A stretch of DNA of 64,000 nucleotides, taken from assembly GCF_002813695.1 (NCBI RefSeq), contig NZ_CP017768.1:1548501-1612500 (forward strand). Direction: 5' to 3'. A program made the position numbers and the translations under genes. Shown in pieces: positions 1 to 19,542 of this stretch. A model generated the notes under the pieces. The model had not been told where the DNA came from, made no database searches, and was given only the letters and a program-made list of their open reading frames with translations. Each line of letters opens with the position of its first letter. The first letter of the stretch is position 1. This stretch comes from Methanobacterium subterraneum. Lineage in GTDB: Archaea; Methanobacteriota; Methanobacteria; Methanobacteriales; Methanobacteriaceae.

Positions 1-1947
<1,947 letters not shown>

Positions 1948-1959
1948 TTTTCCACCTCC

Positions 1960-3745
<1,786 letters not shown>

Positions 3746-3777
3746 TTAGTTATTTACCCCCAAATTTGGATTTGTTC

Positions 3778-5395
<1,618 letters not shown>

Positions 5396-6646
5396 ATGCA
5401 AATAATCGCAGATGTGGGTGGAATACCCGGTAAAGATTGTAGGGGATTCTGTAAATACTGTTATTTTAGAAAAGTCAAAGACGGAGATCCTTTAGGTTGT
5501 AAACATTGCCTTCCAGGACACATTGGTTGTGATCATTGCACTGACGGTGTTCGTGAGACTAAAAACGATTTTATTCAGCCATTTATAGTTATAAGTTCCG
5601 TTCAAACTTCTTTAATGATGGGAAATAATCGAGATCAGGACTTAAAAGTCAATATCAGCGGTGGGGGAGATGTAAGCTGTTATCCTCACCTTTTAGAAAT
5701 AACATCCGCATTTTCACAGTGGGATATTCCCATTCATTTGGGTTATACCAGTGGAAAAGGTATTGATAACCCTAAAACTGCCAATGACCTCCTTTCCCAT
5801 GGAGTAGACGAGGTAACTTACACAGTTTTCTCCACCGATTCACAGATGAGGGAAAAGTGGATGGGAGATCCCAGCCCTCAGGCATCCCTGGACGCCCTTA
5901 AAATATTCTGCGAAAGCTGTGATGTGCACGCAGCCTCAGTAATAGTTCCCGGTGTCAACGACGGGGATAAACTGTTTGAAACCTGTGCAAAACTGGAAGA
6001 ATGGGGAGCCAAAGCCCTCATTCTCATGAGATTTGCAAACTTCCGCAATCAGGGCCTTATCCTTGGAAACGAACCTATAATTAAGGGTGTTGAACCCCAT
6101 AGCCTTAAAGAATTTGAGGAAATGGTGCATAGCATTAACAAGGAATTCGGCCTCCGGATTACCGGCACTCCACTTTGTGACCCTGAAACTGATGCCCCCT
6201 TTGCTATCTCACTTGATAAAAATAGAGAGTACTTGGACATATTATCCAAGGTAACTTCAGAAGCAACCATAGTAAGCAGTAAAGTGGCGGCACCATTTAT
6301 TGAAAGGATTTTTGACCATGTTGAAGCTTCTTCACTGGTGAATGTGGTGGCTGCAGATCAGGATATTGGATGTCTAATCACCCAACAGGACCTGGAAGAA
6401 CTGGACCTTACCGACGTTAAAGAGACTGTAATCATTCCCGGTAGGGCTTTTGTTTATGATAAGAAAGCCGAAGAGATTTTCAGCAGAGATGGGGTGGAAC
6501 GGTTAGTAGCCCGTGGCCCAGACAAACTTTCGGTGGATGGAGAAATGAGCGGCACCCTCAGCCGCGAAGATGTGCTTAAAACAGAGTTAATAGCCTTCCA
6601 AGACCTTATAGAAGCCATAAACTTCTTCGGTGTGCGGAAAAACTAA
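5396..6646 (+). CDS. mmp10: Methanogenesis marker protein 10, McrA arginine methylase
   Basis: Mmp10 is a cobalamin-dependent radical SAM enzyme that installs 5-C-methyl-arginine in McrA, here expected at Arg271. The 416-residue protein has the cluster motif Cys15-x3-Cys19-x2-Cys22 followed by Tyr23, and then a second four-cysteine group at 35, 38, 45 and 48, as described for the iron loop of this family. SISGGGDVS-like glycine-rich text around residues 84-92 fits the SAM site. The gene is divergent from mcrB, which places the modifier beside its substrate. The name rests on overall resemblance plus context. Confidence 0.92.
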   Translation: MQIIADVGGIPGKDCRGFCKYCYFRKVKDGDPLGCKHCLPGHIGCDHCTDGVRETKNDFIQPFIVISSVQTSLMMGNNRDQDLKVNISGGGDVSCYPHLLEITSAFSQWDIPIHLGYTSGKGIDNPKTANDLLSHGVDEVTYTVFSTDSQMREKWMGDPSPQASLDALKIFCESCDVHAASVIVPGVNDGDKLFETCAKLEEWGAKALILMRFANFRNQGLILGNEPIIKGVEPHSLKEFEEMVHSINKEFGLRITGTPLCDPETDAPFAISLDKNREYLDILSKVTSEATIVSSKVAAPFIERIFDHVEASSLVNVVAADQDIGCLITQQDLEELDLTDVKETVIIPGRAFVYDKKAEEIFSRDGVERLVARGPDKLSVDGEMSGTLSREDVLKTELIAFQDLIEAINFFGVRKN

Positions 6647-6769
6647 AAATTCCCTTAAGAACCAATGCATTTTTATTCCCCATAATTTTTTAGTCCCCAT
6701 AATTTTAATAATTTTTATACCTAACCTTAGTAGGGTTTAGTTTATAATCAGTTGATATAATGTGATATA

Positions 6770-8104
6770 ATGAGTAAAAATCTAAAAATAACTGTTTTAA
6801 CTCCTGAATTCTACAGTTACGGTGCTCTGTTAATAGCAGGGATACTTCAAGAACAGGGTTACCCTGTAAAACTGCAAAAAGGATTTGGGGAGGTTATTGA
6901 TGCAGATATTGTTTTTATCAGCCTACAATCCACCATCCATCTATTAAAATATCAAAAAGAAATATCATCAATGGATACCTTTAAAATAGTGGGAGGTCCA
7001 GTAACACTTTCCCCCCAATTGATTTTAGATTGTTTAGCTGTGGATCTGGTGGTGGTAGGGGAGGGTGAAAATACCCTATATGATATATTAAAAGTTTTTG
7101 AAAATAATCCAATACCCAATGTATCTGACTTTAAGGACGTATCTGGAGTGGCATTTAAAAAGGATGAGCAGACTATTATCACAGGTAAAGGCACTGCCCA
7201 CTCCCTTGAAAGACCATTGCCACTAGTACCTTCCGATATCTCTTCTGAAAACATCAGAGGAGCTAATGTTTACTTGGAAACTCATCGTGGCTGTCCTGGT
7301 AACTGTGGTTTCTGTGGTGTTCCCTGCTTATTCGGCAGGGAAGTGAGAAGCCGCTCCCTGGAAGACATACTAAATGAGGTTAAATATCTTTTAAGTAAAG
7401 GAGTCCGTAAAATCGCCATAAGTGGTGGTACTGGTTCTCTTTATGGCAGTAATAAGTTCAAAAATGTTGATGAAGAAGCCTTCATTGAGCTTTTACGTGA
7501 AATATCAAACCTCACTGGGCCTAAAAATCTAACCATACCAGATATAAGGGTGGATTTAATTAGCGACCAGATCTTAGAAGCTATCCATCAATACAGTAAT
7601 GGATGGGTTTTTTTTGGAATTGAATCCGGTAGTGACCGGGTTCTCCGTCATATGAAAAAGGGAGTCACTGTGGATCAGGTCCGTGAAGCAGTGGCTATGG
7701 CCCGTGAGCATGGAGTGAAAACTGCGGGTTCTTTTATAGTTGCCTACCCTGGAGAAGAAGAGGAAGAGTTCCAGGATACCATGGATCTTGCCGATGAACT
7801 GATGCTGGATGATTACTTCGTTAGTATTGCCGAACCAATCCCTGGAACCGATCTGGGAGATGAAGTGTCCCAATTATCCCTGGAAGATAACATTCTATTC
7901 CAGGATAGTTTAAAGTATAAAAGACATGGCCTTAGCATTGCTGAAGAACGTGCCCTGGACTTGATGGTTGAATCCTACATATTTAGAAGTTTTCCAGTTC
8001 CCATGTCCCAAAATCTCCTGAAAAACCTTTTGGATGAAGTGAAATCCCAGGGAGATCATATAAAAAGTGTTACCCATCTAATTAAAAAATATCCCACATC
8101 CTAA
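6770..8104 (+). CDS. B12-binding radical SAM protein, probable McrA glutamine methylase
   Basis: The 444-residue protein has an N-terminal B12-binding-like Rossmann region (about 1-130; no DxHxxG motif seen) and a radical SAM core with Cys175-x3-Cys179-x2-Cys182 in [24 protein letters not shown] (about 282-293) is a typical motif of B12 radical SAM enzymes. A class of such proteins (MgmA/McmA) makes 2-methyl-glutamine in McrA; Gln401 of this McrA is the expected target. Position 123 bases after mmp10 supports that role, but this is inference, and another methylation or methylthiolation substrate is possible. The start ATG follows a doubled GATATAATG and has no clear ribosome binding site. Confidence 0.72.
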   Translation: MSKNLKITVLTPEFYSYGALLIAGILQEQGYPVKLQKGFGEVIDADIVFISLQSTIHLLKYQKEISSMDTFKIVGGPVTLSPQLILDCLAVDLVVVGEGENTLYDILKVFENNPIPNVSDFKDVSGVAFKKDEQTIITGKGTAHSLERPLPLVPSDISSENIRGANVYLETHRGCPGNCGFCGVPCLFGREVRSRSLEDILNEVKYLLSKGVRKIAISGGTGSLYGSNKFKNVDEEAFIELLREISNLTGPKNLTIPDIRVDLISDQILEAIHQYSNGWVFFGIESGSDRVLRHMKKGVTVDQVREAVAMAREHGVKTAGSFIVAYPGEEEEEFQDTMDLADELMLDDYFVSIAEPIPGTDLGDEVSQLSLEDNILFQDSLKYKRHGLSIAEERALDLMVESYIFRSFPVPMSQNLLKNLLDEVKSQGDHIKSVTHLIKKYPTS

Positions 8105-8124
8105 GAATGTCAAAATTAAGGTTA

Positions 8125-8158
8125 AATTAAAGGATTAATTTCAATTAAAGGATTAATT
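8125..8158. repeat. Two tandem copies of AATTAAAGGATTAATT
   Basis: The 252-base AT-rich spacer between the converging radical SAM and CDF genes contains two copies (8125-8140 and 8143-8158) of a 16-base sequence at an 18-base period. No gene or clear terminator is seen in the spacer. It may be slippage or a minor 3'-end element. Confidence 0.4.
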
Positions 8159-8356
8159 AAGGAATAGATTAATAAATAGAATTACAGCTAAAAATTACAC
8201 CTCAATACTAAAAAAATTCTCAAAAATAATTTCAATTAATGCTAATTTTAAAAATACTAATTTTAAATATAAAGATTATTATTTCAAAAGTTCAATTCCA
8301 ACCAGATGGAATAATCCCCGAAGCAGCATCTTAACTCAAATTTTTATCCTAAAACA

Positions 8357-9589
<1,233 letters not shown>

Positions 9590-9626
9590 TACACTACCTT
9601 TATACAAATTAAATACCTTAAATCCA

Positions 9627-11590
<1,964 letters not shown>

Positions 11591-11637
11591 TAGTAACCTT
11601 AATTATCCCTTCAGAATAAAAAAGGGGTCAAAGGTAG

Positions 11638-12033
11638 TTATCTTCTACCCCTTTGACCTCCTCCTCTTCCCATCCCACGTCCTCTGGCAGCTAAAGTTAA
11701 CCCTTCCAGTTTACCCTGGGTTAATAGGTTTAGGTTTTCTTCCACTGTTCCTGGGACCATCTTGTAGGCCTTTATTCCTAACTGATTTAGAACCTCAAAG
11801 GCGTTGGGACCTACTGATCCGGATATAACTGCTTCTGCCTTTTCATCCCCCACAATTCTTGCAGTTTGTATCCCTGCACCACCTGATGCATTTACGGAAG
11901 GGTTGGGTATGGCTTTAACGTTTTTGAAATCTCCGTCAACCACATCCACCACTACCAAATGGGAACATCTTCCAAAAACCGGGCTGGCCTGTGAATCCAA
12001 TCCCTCTCCAGTTGATGCTATTGCTACTTTCAT
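11638..12033 (-). CDS. NifX/NifB-family iron-molybdenum cofactor binding-like protein
   Basis: This is a 131-residue single-domain protein of the dinitrogenase iron-molybdenum cofactor family: MKVAIASTGEGLDSQASPVFGRC at the front and AEAVISGSVGPNAFEVLNQLGIKAY in the middle. Family members bind free metal clusters (NifX, orange protein ORP). The C-terminal 16 residues are an Arg-Gly-rich tail not usual for the fold. GAGGTG precedes the ATG. It lies 17 bases after the Mrp gene and 48 bases before the MinD pair. There is no nitrogenase gene in the window, so a role in nitrogen fixation is not implied. Confidence 0.85.
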   Translation of the reverse strand: MKVAIASTGEGLDSQASPVFGRCSHLVVVDVVDGDFKNVKAIPNPSVNASGGAGIQTARIVGDEKAEAVISGSVGPNAFEVLNQLGIKAYKMVPGTVEENLNLLTQGKLEGLTLAARGRGMGRGGGQRGRR

Positions 12034-12049
12034 CTAATCACCTCTCCAA

Positions 12050-12913
<864 letters not shown>

Positions 12914-13002
12914 ATAACCATCCCTCTCTAATTGATAATAAATGATTAATACCCCTATATGTGGAGTTTTATTTTTTGCGATTTCAAAGGCATGTTTAAT
13001 GT

Positions 13003-13374
13003 CTAATCATGACCATCAGAACATGCATTATCCGCATTAGCCAGTTTTAATTTACCTTCTGCCCAGCTTTGCAGTGCTTCGATCACAGTTCCCGATGCAC
13101 CAACGTAAACCTCAATTCCAGCCCTTTGAAGCATTTGAACCGCTTTGGGGCCGAGATTTCCACATAAAAGTGTGTTAGCTCCGGAACCAGCAATGAATTC
13201 ACCAGGAGTCATGTTGCCCCCCACATGCTTTGCTTTGCTGTCCATAATCTCATAATTCTTGATTTGATCATCTTCCCACTTAATCAAAACAAAGTAGGGA
13301 GTTTTTCCAAAGTGTTGGGATATATCTCCCTTTAAACCACCCTGATCAAGACAGGGAACGCATACTACTACCAT
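13003..13374 (-). CDS. NifX/NifB-family protein at the head of the cluster
   Basis: This 123-residue member of the dinitrogenase cofactor family begins [20 protein letters not shown] and carries [18 protein letters not shown], the motif shared with the C-terminal domain of the CDF fusion. Two cysteines (5 and 8) near the N-terminus and one near the end (in [11 protein letters not shown]) could bind metal. The start ATG 13372-13374 follows GGAGG; a longer frame exists upstream but overlaps the DUF134 gene. The gene begins 23 bases after DUF134 and is the closest counterpart here to an ORP-type cluster carrier. Confidence 0.85.
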   Translation of the reverse strand: MVVVCVPCLDQGGLKGDISQHFGKTPYFVLIKWEDDQIKNYEIMDSKAKHVGGNMTPGEFIAGSGANTLLCGNLGPKAVQMLQRAGIEVYVGASGTVIEALQSWAEGKLKLANADNACSDGHD

Positions 13375-13397
13375 TTTCTTGTATCCTCCATTGAAAT

Positions 13398-14029
<632 letters not shown>

Positions 14030-14301
14030 TCTTTCCAGTTTTCATACTAAACCTTAATACCAACCCCCCATCAAATCATGAAAAAATTATCCCTGCCGAT
14101 CAAACACCGAACAAATATTCTATTAAGCCCTTAAAATCTAAATATTAATTACACTAACCATTATAAACCGATTATGTACTATTAAATTAATTTAGGAACT
14201 TTAATACAATAATTAGATACATACCAACTATAAACTAACAAATAAAACTAAATCCGTTGATTTTGCCATATAGATTAAACTTATTAATGTTGAAACTAAA
14301 G

Positions 14302-14320
14302 TTAGGTTAGTCTAACATTG
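14302..14320 (+). promoter_or_regulatory. DtxR/IdeR-like iron box upstream of feoA
   Basis: TTAGGTTAGTCTAACATTG matches 15 of 19 positions of the well-known IdeR/DtxR operator consensus TTAGGTTAGSCTAACCTAA. It contains the inverted repeat GTTAG/CTAAC, and its last base abuts the feoA ribosome binding site. Iron-dependent repression of feoAB by a DtxR-family protein is inferred. No such regulator gene is in the window. Confidence 0.65.
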
Positions 14321-14329
14321 AGGTGGATT

Positions 14330-14557
14330 ATGATCACATTAGTAGAACTTGAAAACGGACAAACAGCAATAATCAAAGAAATTGGAGGGGGTTCAGGGTT
14401 AAAAAATCGTTTAGAAGTGATGAACATTAGGGAAGGAAAAAAGGTTAAAAAAACATGCACCGCCCCTCTACGAGGTCCAGTGGTCATAGAGATAGATGGC
14501 TGTAAAATGGCAATTGGCCGAGGAATGGCCAAAAAAGTTTGGGTGGAAGAGATTTGA
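14330..14557 (+). CDS. feoA: Ferrous iron transport protein A
   Basis: FeoA is a small SH3-like cytosolic protein that works with the FeoB permease. The 75-residue product (MITLVELENGQTAIIKEIGG...) has the GLKNRLEVMNIREGKKV core of the family. The ATG at 14330 follows GAGGTGG; an in-frame TTG twelve bases earlier falls within that site and is not credible. The gene overlaps feoB by four bases. It is preceded by an IdeR-like box, so iron repression is likely. Confidence 0.92.
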   Translation: MITLVELENGQTAIIKEIGGGSGLKNRLEVMNIREGKKVKKTCTAPLRGPVVIEIDGCKMAIGRGMAKKVWVEEI

Positions 14558-16275
14558 AGAAAATATTACTGATGGGTAATCCCAATGTGGGCAAAAGTGT
14601 TGTTTTCTCCAGATTAACCGGAGTAAACGTTATTCAGTCCAATTATCCCGGGACCACCGTAGGTTACACCCAGGGACACTTGAAAATAGACCAGCAGGAG
14701 ATGGATCTAATTGATGTACCTGGAACCTATTCATTATCCCCAGCCTGTAAAGCAGAAGAAGTGGCCAGGGACATGTTTCTGGATGAAAACCCGGAGTTAA
14801 TAATCAATGTGGTGGATGCCACCAACCTGGAGAGAAACCTGTATCTAAGCCTTCAGATCCTGGAGCAGGGCCTTCCCACAGTGATGGTTCTCAACATGTG
14901 GGATGCCGCTAAACGAAAAGGAGTTCACCTGAACCTGGAAAAACTCCAGGAAAAACTGGGAATAAAAGTGGTGCCCGCAGTGGCGGTTACTGGTGAAGGA
15001 ATAAAAGATCTGGCTAATGTTATAAATGAAATAACTCTAAAACCAGCTGAACACATTTCCAAAATCCCTGAAATGGATGATAATGAAAAATGGGCGTTTA
15101 TTGGCCAATTACTATCTGAAGTTCAGAAAATAGAACACCGCCACCCATCTATTCTGGAACGATTGGAAGATGCATCAGTAAGACCTGTTTCAGGAGTTAT
15201 TATAGCATTAATAGTAGTGTTCATCACCATGCAAGTGGTAATTGGACTGGGAGAATTGTTAATCAATTATATTCTAGATCCAATATATTATCAGTATTAT
15301 GGACCATTCATCACCAAACTGGTGGAGAACTTTATCCCCACTGGTTTTTTCCATGACATCTTGATCGGGAGTGGATACGAATATGAAACCTCCTTTGGCT
15401 TGTTAACCACCGGAATTTATGTGATATTTGCCGTGGTTTTACCCTATATCCTATCATTCTATCTTGTTCTAGGCTTTTTAGAGGATTTTGGTTACCTCCC
15501 CCGCCTGGCAGTACTGCTGGACAGTATAATGCATAAATTAGGACTCCATGGTTATGCAACCATACCCATTGTCCTTGGTTTTGGCTGTAACGTTCCGGCC
15601 ATGCTTTCCACCCGAATTTTGGAGGGTAAACGAGAAAAATTCATAGCCGCCACATTAGTAGCTGTATCCGTCCCCTGTATGGCACAAACAGCAGTTATAA
15701 TAGGATTATTGGGGCCGTACGGTATTCAATATATCTTAATGGTTTACGGAACCCTTTTTATATTGTTCATCACCCTGGGATCCATCCTGAATCTTATTAT
15801 GAAGGGAGAAAGTCCGGAGATCTTCTTTGAAATCCCACCCTACAGAATACCCCATATGGGAACCTTGCTTAAAAAGACCTGGATGAGGGTTAGGGGTTTC
15901 CTGATGGAAGCATTGCCCTTTGTGTTTCTAGGAATACTTGCCGTTAACATCCTGTACCTGGTGGGAGTAATGAGTGCTCTTTCCAGCTTACTGGCCCCCA
16001 TAATGTCCCAGATGCTGGGACTCCCTAGTCAGGCCATTGACGCCCTGATCATGGGATTTTTAAGGAAAGACCTAGCAACAGCCATGCTCGCCCCGTTGAA
16101 TCTCAGCCCAGGCCAACTAGTAGTGGCCTGTACAGTTCTGGCAGCCAGTTTCCCTTGCATCGCCACCTTCATTGTTCTGATTAAAGAGATCGGAATCAAG
16201 GACATGCTTAAGACTGTTGCTTTAATGTTATCCATTGCATTGATCACTGGAACAATACTGAACATTATACTATAG
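14554..16275 (+). CDS. feoB: Ferrous iron transport permease B
   Basis: FeoB is the membrane ferrous-iron permease with an N-terminal G-protein domain. MKKILLMGNPNVGKS gives the G1 motif, DVPGTYSLSP the G3 motif and NMWD the G4 motif; two Gate-like repeats follow (FGCNVPAMLSTRILEGKRE near residue 345 and a second half from about 440), with around eight membrane helices. The start is taken as TTG 14554-14556, which overlaps the feoA stop as TTGA and has GGTGG upstream; a TTG at 14539 is the alternative. At 573 residues it is on the short side, because the linker after the G domain is brief. Confidence 0.93.
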   Translation: MKKILLMGNPNVGKSVVFSRLTGVNVIQSNYPGTTVGYTQGHLKIDQQEMDLIDVPGTYSLSPACKAEEVARDMFLDENPELIINVVDATNLERNLYLSLQILEQGLPTVMVLNMWDAAKRKGVHLNLEKLQEKLGIKVVPAVAVTGEGIKDLANVINEITLKPAEHISKIPEMDDNEKWAFIGQLLSEVQKIEHRHPSILERLEDASVRPVSGVIIALIVVFITMQVVIGLGELLINYILDPIYYQYYGPFITKLVENFIPTGFFHDILIGSGYEYETSFGLLTTGIYVIFAVVLPYILSFYLVLGFLEDFGYLPRLAVLLDSIMHKLGLHGYATIPIVLGFGCNVPAMLSTRILEGKREKFIAATLVAVSVPCMAQTAVIIGLLGPYGIQYILMVYGTLFILFITLGSILNLIMKGESPEIFFEIPPYRIPHMGTLLKKTWMRVRGFLMEALPFVFLGILAVNILYLVGVMSALSSLLAPIMSQMLGLPSQAIDALIMGFLRKDLATAMLAPLNLSPGQLVVACTVLAASFPCIATFIVLIKEIGIKDMLKTVALMLSIALITGTILNIIL

Positions 16276-16314
16276 TTAATGAATTCAATAACAATAGAAA
16301 ATGGAGTGATGTTT

Positions 16315-16449
16315 ATGAAAGTAAGGGATTTAATTAAACCTATCCTTCCAATATTCGAACATGATTGCAAAAACTGCCCCGGATGTTCAGAAAAGTCCAT
16401 CCAAATCAAAATAGTGCATAAAAACAAGGAAACTGATGAGTTTAAATGA
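16315..16449 (+). CDS. Small CxxCxxC protein at the end of the feo operon
   Basis: A 44-codon frame begins MKVRDLIKPILPIF and contains Cys18-x2-Cys21-x2-Cys24 (CKNCPGC), then a basic tail. GGAG lies about eight bases before the ATG at 16315; an in-frame ATG six bases earlier is too close to it. It follows feoB by 39 bases on the same strand. The size and cysteines recall FeoC-like or other small Fe-S or zinc proteins of Feo systems, but I do not recognise the family. A role in iron uptake is inferred from position. Confidence 0.6.
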   Translation: MKVRDLIKPILPIFEHDCKNCPGCSEKSIQIKIVHKNKETDEFK

Positions 16450-16545
16450 TTCATTAGTTTTAATTAGAGTTTAGACATAACTCAATAAATGATGTCAATA
16501 TAATTTTATATTTTCTTTTTTAATCCTTAATTTTTAATTAATCAT

Positions 16546-17619
16546 TTATAATGGTTTCAACTGGATTACAGTTAATTCACACTTGGAACCCAACCTCATA
16601 GGAGGTCCCCAAGTACCAGTACCCTGAGATACGTAGAGCTGAGTTCCATTATACTCATAGAATCCGCTGATGTAGGGGAACATCAGTTTAACCAGGAAGT
16701 TGAAGGGTATCATCTGACCATTATGGGTATGACCAGAAAGTTGCAGGTCAATCCCTGCAGCACTAACCTCCTCCCGACCCACTGGAAGATGGTAAAGTAG
16801 GATTGATGGTTTTTCATCCTGAATTTTAATACTAGATAGGGTGTTTTTCAGATGATCACCCCTGTGGGAGTATCCCACACCAACCACCTGCACTCCTCGA
16901 AATTCAGCCACTTCCTCTTGGAGAATTTTAAGTTTGGTACCTCCCAGGACCCTGAAAACTTCTTCCAAACCTTCATAGGTCTCGTGATTACCGGTTACAA
17001 AAAATGCAGGTGCATTGAAACTATCAATGGCTTTGAATGTGTGTTTGTGCAGCCGTGCGCTACCGTCCACCATGTCTCCAGTTATAAAAACCACATCCGG
17101 ATCCATTTTATTGGTTTCATCCACTATTCTCTCCATGTAACCGGAATTTCTAATGGAACCAATGTGAATGTCACTGAGGTGAACTGCCTTAATATCCTGC
17201 TTTAAACCCTTCAATGGTATTTCGATCTCTGTTATTTTCAATAAATAACTGTTGTATATAGAATAGGCACTGATGATGGTGGTTAACACTACTATTATAA
17301 TACCCGCACTTTCACGGGGGAGCGGGAAGAAGAAAGATAACAACAGATAAATTATCAGCATAAAAAGCAGATAAAAGGATATTCCCATCCATGCCGAAGC
17401 CAGAGTGTAAAATATACGGGTGAAATCGTTGGATACTACCCTTTCTATTAATGTGGCCAGGGGATATGAGATGGATGCAACTACCAGGGCAGCGTAAAAT
17501 GTGTTATTCACTGGTAAACCCAGTAAAAATGACATTCCGTATAAAACATAGTAATTGAGGACCAGGAAACCCATGAAAAATAGTGATATGAACATTGCAT
17601 ACTGAATAATTCTTCTCAT
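16546..17619 (-). CDS. Membrane-anchored metallophosphoesterase
   Basis: The 357-residue protein has four predicted membrane helices in its first ~130 residues and then a calcineurin-like phosphoesterase domain: LSDIHIG (D-x-H), ITGDMVDG (GDxxD), FVTGNHETY (GNHE) and LSGHTHNGQ (GHTH). These supply the two-metal site. It resembles the YkuE/YaeI group, whose members act on lipid or nucleotide phosphates; the substrate here is unknown. It converges on the feo operon and appears monocistronic. Confidence 0.88.
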   Translation of the reverse strand: MRRIIQYAMFISLFFMGFLVLNYYVLYGMSFLLGLPVNNTFYAALVVASISYPLATLIERVVSNDFTRIFYTLASAWMGISFYLLFMLIIYLLLSFFFPLPRESAGIIIVVLTTIISAYSIYNSYLLKITEIEIPLKGLKQDIKAVHLSDIHIGSIRNSGYMERIVDETNKMDPDVVFITGDMVDGSARLHKHTFKAIDSFNAPAFFVTGNHETYEGLEEVFRVLGGTKLKILQEEVAEFRGVQVVGVGYSHRGDHLKNTLSSIKIQDEKPSILLYHLPVGREEVSAAGIDLQLSGHTHNGQMIPFNFLVKLMFPYISGFYEYNGTQLYVSQGTGTWGPPMRLGSKCELTVIQLKPL

Positions 17620-17886
17620 TTAACCGCCCTTTAAATTCATAATTTATATGCCCCTAAATGATTTATATATGGCTCACATTTAATTCCATTAAACTTTGAA
17701 CCATTATAGGCGATTTATGCCCATATTCTTCTGGAAATGATTTAAAAACACAACTGGACAAAAAAAGTATTGGTGAAGGTTTACTTTTGGCGGGGATTTC
17801 TTAATAGATTATTTAAGGTTATTTTTATGGGATGCATCTATCAAGTTTCGGGTAAATGTGTTGATTTCAAACATCTGTGTTGATTT
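17620..17886. other. AT-rich spacer
   Basis: No gene, RNA or clear hairpin is seen in these 267 bases. They hold the promoter of the metallophosphoesterase (minus strand) and the 3' end of the mmp7 transcript. Confidence 0.5.
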
Positions 17887-18798
17887 TTAGATTATGGAGG
17901 TTTCTGGTAAAAGTTTCACCAGAATGTAGTCATACATCTTGGATTTTTTGATTTCAGAAACATCACCCAGGCGATACTCATTCACCATAACCTCAGCAAT
18001 CTGGTCTTTGTAAGTATCATAGTCCAGTTTGACTCGCACCCCATCCAGTTGACTGACAATTGGTGCGGGTGAATAGATCTCCTTCACGGCCCCTACCTGG
18101 TTTTCAATTTCTGTTTTCACCAGTATGGAGGGTACAATGGGCGGATCATCCATCATCTCTTTCCGGCGGGTGTCAAGAATATCCTCAACAACTTCCACCA
18201 GTTTTTTGAGTGCCCGGATATCTTCCCCCCTCTTTAAACGGCGTGGTATTCTACCTAAACCATTCACATAAGCCATTGCTCCAGGTAAATCCTCTAAATC
18301 CATCTCCGGTGCACCGGTAACTACCACTGGTATTTCAATATCCTGGAAAAGATGTGTTTTGTTCATGAGACACTCTCTGAAGCTTCCCAGGGCGAAAACT
18401 GCCAGATCATGTTCTTCGATGAGTCTTTTCTCATCCTCTGAGATACGTGCAATTCCCTTTCCCGCTCCTCTGGAAAGGCCGATCATATTATCCTTGGCAC
18501 CGAATCTTCGCAGGTACTCTGAAATATCACAGGCAGAGTGAGGTAGATGCTGACGGGCCAATGTGGGAGATACAATGGCAATCTCCGTCCCGGCCATTGG
18601 GGCAATTTTGATTTCTCCCAAAAGTTCCCGGGCTTTTTCATCCACTTTCTCCACGTCTTCCATTGGAACTGCCAGGGTTAACACCAGATCCATCTGACTG
18701 ATGTTCTGCTGCAGCACGAACCCTCCCAGGTCTTCGATAAGCTCAGTCATCTCTTCATGCTTGTGAACTCCTCCAATATAGGTTAAGGTTTCGTACAT
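17887..18798 (-). CDS. mmp7: Methanogenesis marker protein 7 (McrC-related)
   Basis: The 303-residue product ([20 protein letters not shown]...) matches my recollection of methanogenesis marker 7, a family related to McrC. In Methanothermobacter it is part of the ATP-dependent complex that activates methyl-coenzyme M reductase. A central glycine-rich [14 protein letters not shown] and a cysteine pair region ([13 protein letters not shown]) are visible. It overlaps the upstream gene by 16 bases and is translationally coupled to it. It is 13 kb from mcr, on the same strand. The name is by resemblance, not a search. Confidence 0.8.
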   Translation of the reverse strand: MYETLTYIGGVHKHEEMTELIEDLGGFVLQQNISQMDLVLTLAVPMEDVEKVDEKARELLGEIKIAPMAGTEIAIVSPTLARQHLPHSACDISEYLRRFGAKDNMIGLSRGAGKGIARISEDEKRLIEEHDLAVFALGSFRECLMNKTHLFQDIEIPVVVTGAPEMDLEDLPGAMAYVNGLGRIPRRLKRGEDIRALKKLVEVVEDILDTRRKEMMDDPPIVPSILVKTEIENQVGAVKEIYSPAPIVSQLDGVRVKLDYDTYKDQIAEVMVNEYRLGDVSEIKKSKMYDYILVKLLPETSII

Positions 18799-19340
18799 AG
18801 TTCACTCTCCAGAATTTTGTATCTCATTTGTGCTCTTTCCAGGGGATTTAAAGGTGCTTTTTTGTGAGATGGGATTTCCACAACCCTACTCCCCATAAAT
18901 TTTATTTCATCCATCAAATCATCATTTTGGCCATCTTTCATGTAGTCTGGAAAAACAATAAAGTCCGGTTTTTCCTTGACAACTGAAAATCCCATGTCAT
19001 CCACTATTTCTCTAATGAAATTAGAGTACACCTTAACTTTTATTTTTTTCCTTTCATCCATAACCACCCTTTCTCGGGAAACGTGAAGGGAATAATCATC
19101 CCCCCATTCCCCCATGTCAAGTTTTTCCGTCTTTAAAGTGTTAGAAATAAGATCAATACTTTCATAAATCTGTTTAAAAGTATTTAACTTTATTTTAATA
19201 TTTGGGTAGTTAGTCTCAGTCTCCGAAAGAACAATAGCTAGATCAGCACCAGTAAAATCATGGTCCTGTTTTACAGTGTACTTTGAAACACCGGCCAGCC
19301 TAACTACTTCCTGGCACATAGGAGTGGTATAAATTTTCAT
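18783..19340 (-). CDS. Conserved methanogen protein coupled to mmp7
   Basis: The 185-residue product begins [20 protein letters not shown] and shows an alpha/beta pattern with no catalytic motif that I recognise. The ATG at 19338-19340 has GAGGTG upstream, which settles the start against a longer frame beginning at 19388. It overlaps mmp7 by 16 bases. That coupling suggests another methanogenesis marker protein tied to MCR activation or modification, possibly of the Mmp5 or DUF2112/DUF2113 group, but I cannot say which family it is. Confidence 0.7.
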   Translation of the reverse strand: MKIYTTPMCQEVVRLAGVSKYTVKQDHDFTGADLAIVLSETETNYPNIKIKLNTFKQIYESIDLISNTLKTEKLDMGEWGDDYSLHVSRERVVMDERKKIKVKVYSNFIREIVDDMGFSVVKEKPDFIVFPDYMKDGQNDDLMDEIKFMGSRVVEIPSHKKAPLNPLERAQMRYKILESELCTKP

Positions 19341-19542
19341 GGGCACCTCAAAATTATATCCGCAATTACAATATATTGATGCCCTCATTTACTAATTAAC
19401 TATTCACTGCAAATATAGATTGGAACCTACTCAAATCCATTAAAGCACATATTATAGTTACTAAAAACAGGTCACCAAAGATTTAAATAATAAATAGAAC
19501 AAAAAAAGAACATAACAAGACCTTTCTATACGGTCTCGGGAT

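Noticed and set aside
6721..6740. Second iron box (CTAACC and GGTTTAG) upstream of the radical SAM gene
   Set aside because: The arms match only partly and the spacing differs from the IdeR consensus, so it was not counted as an operator.
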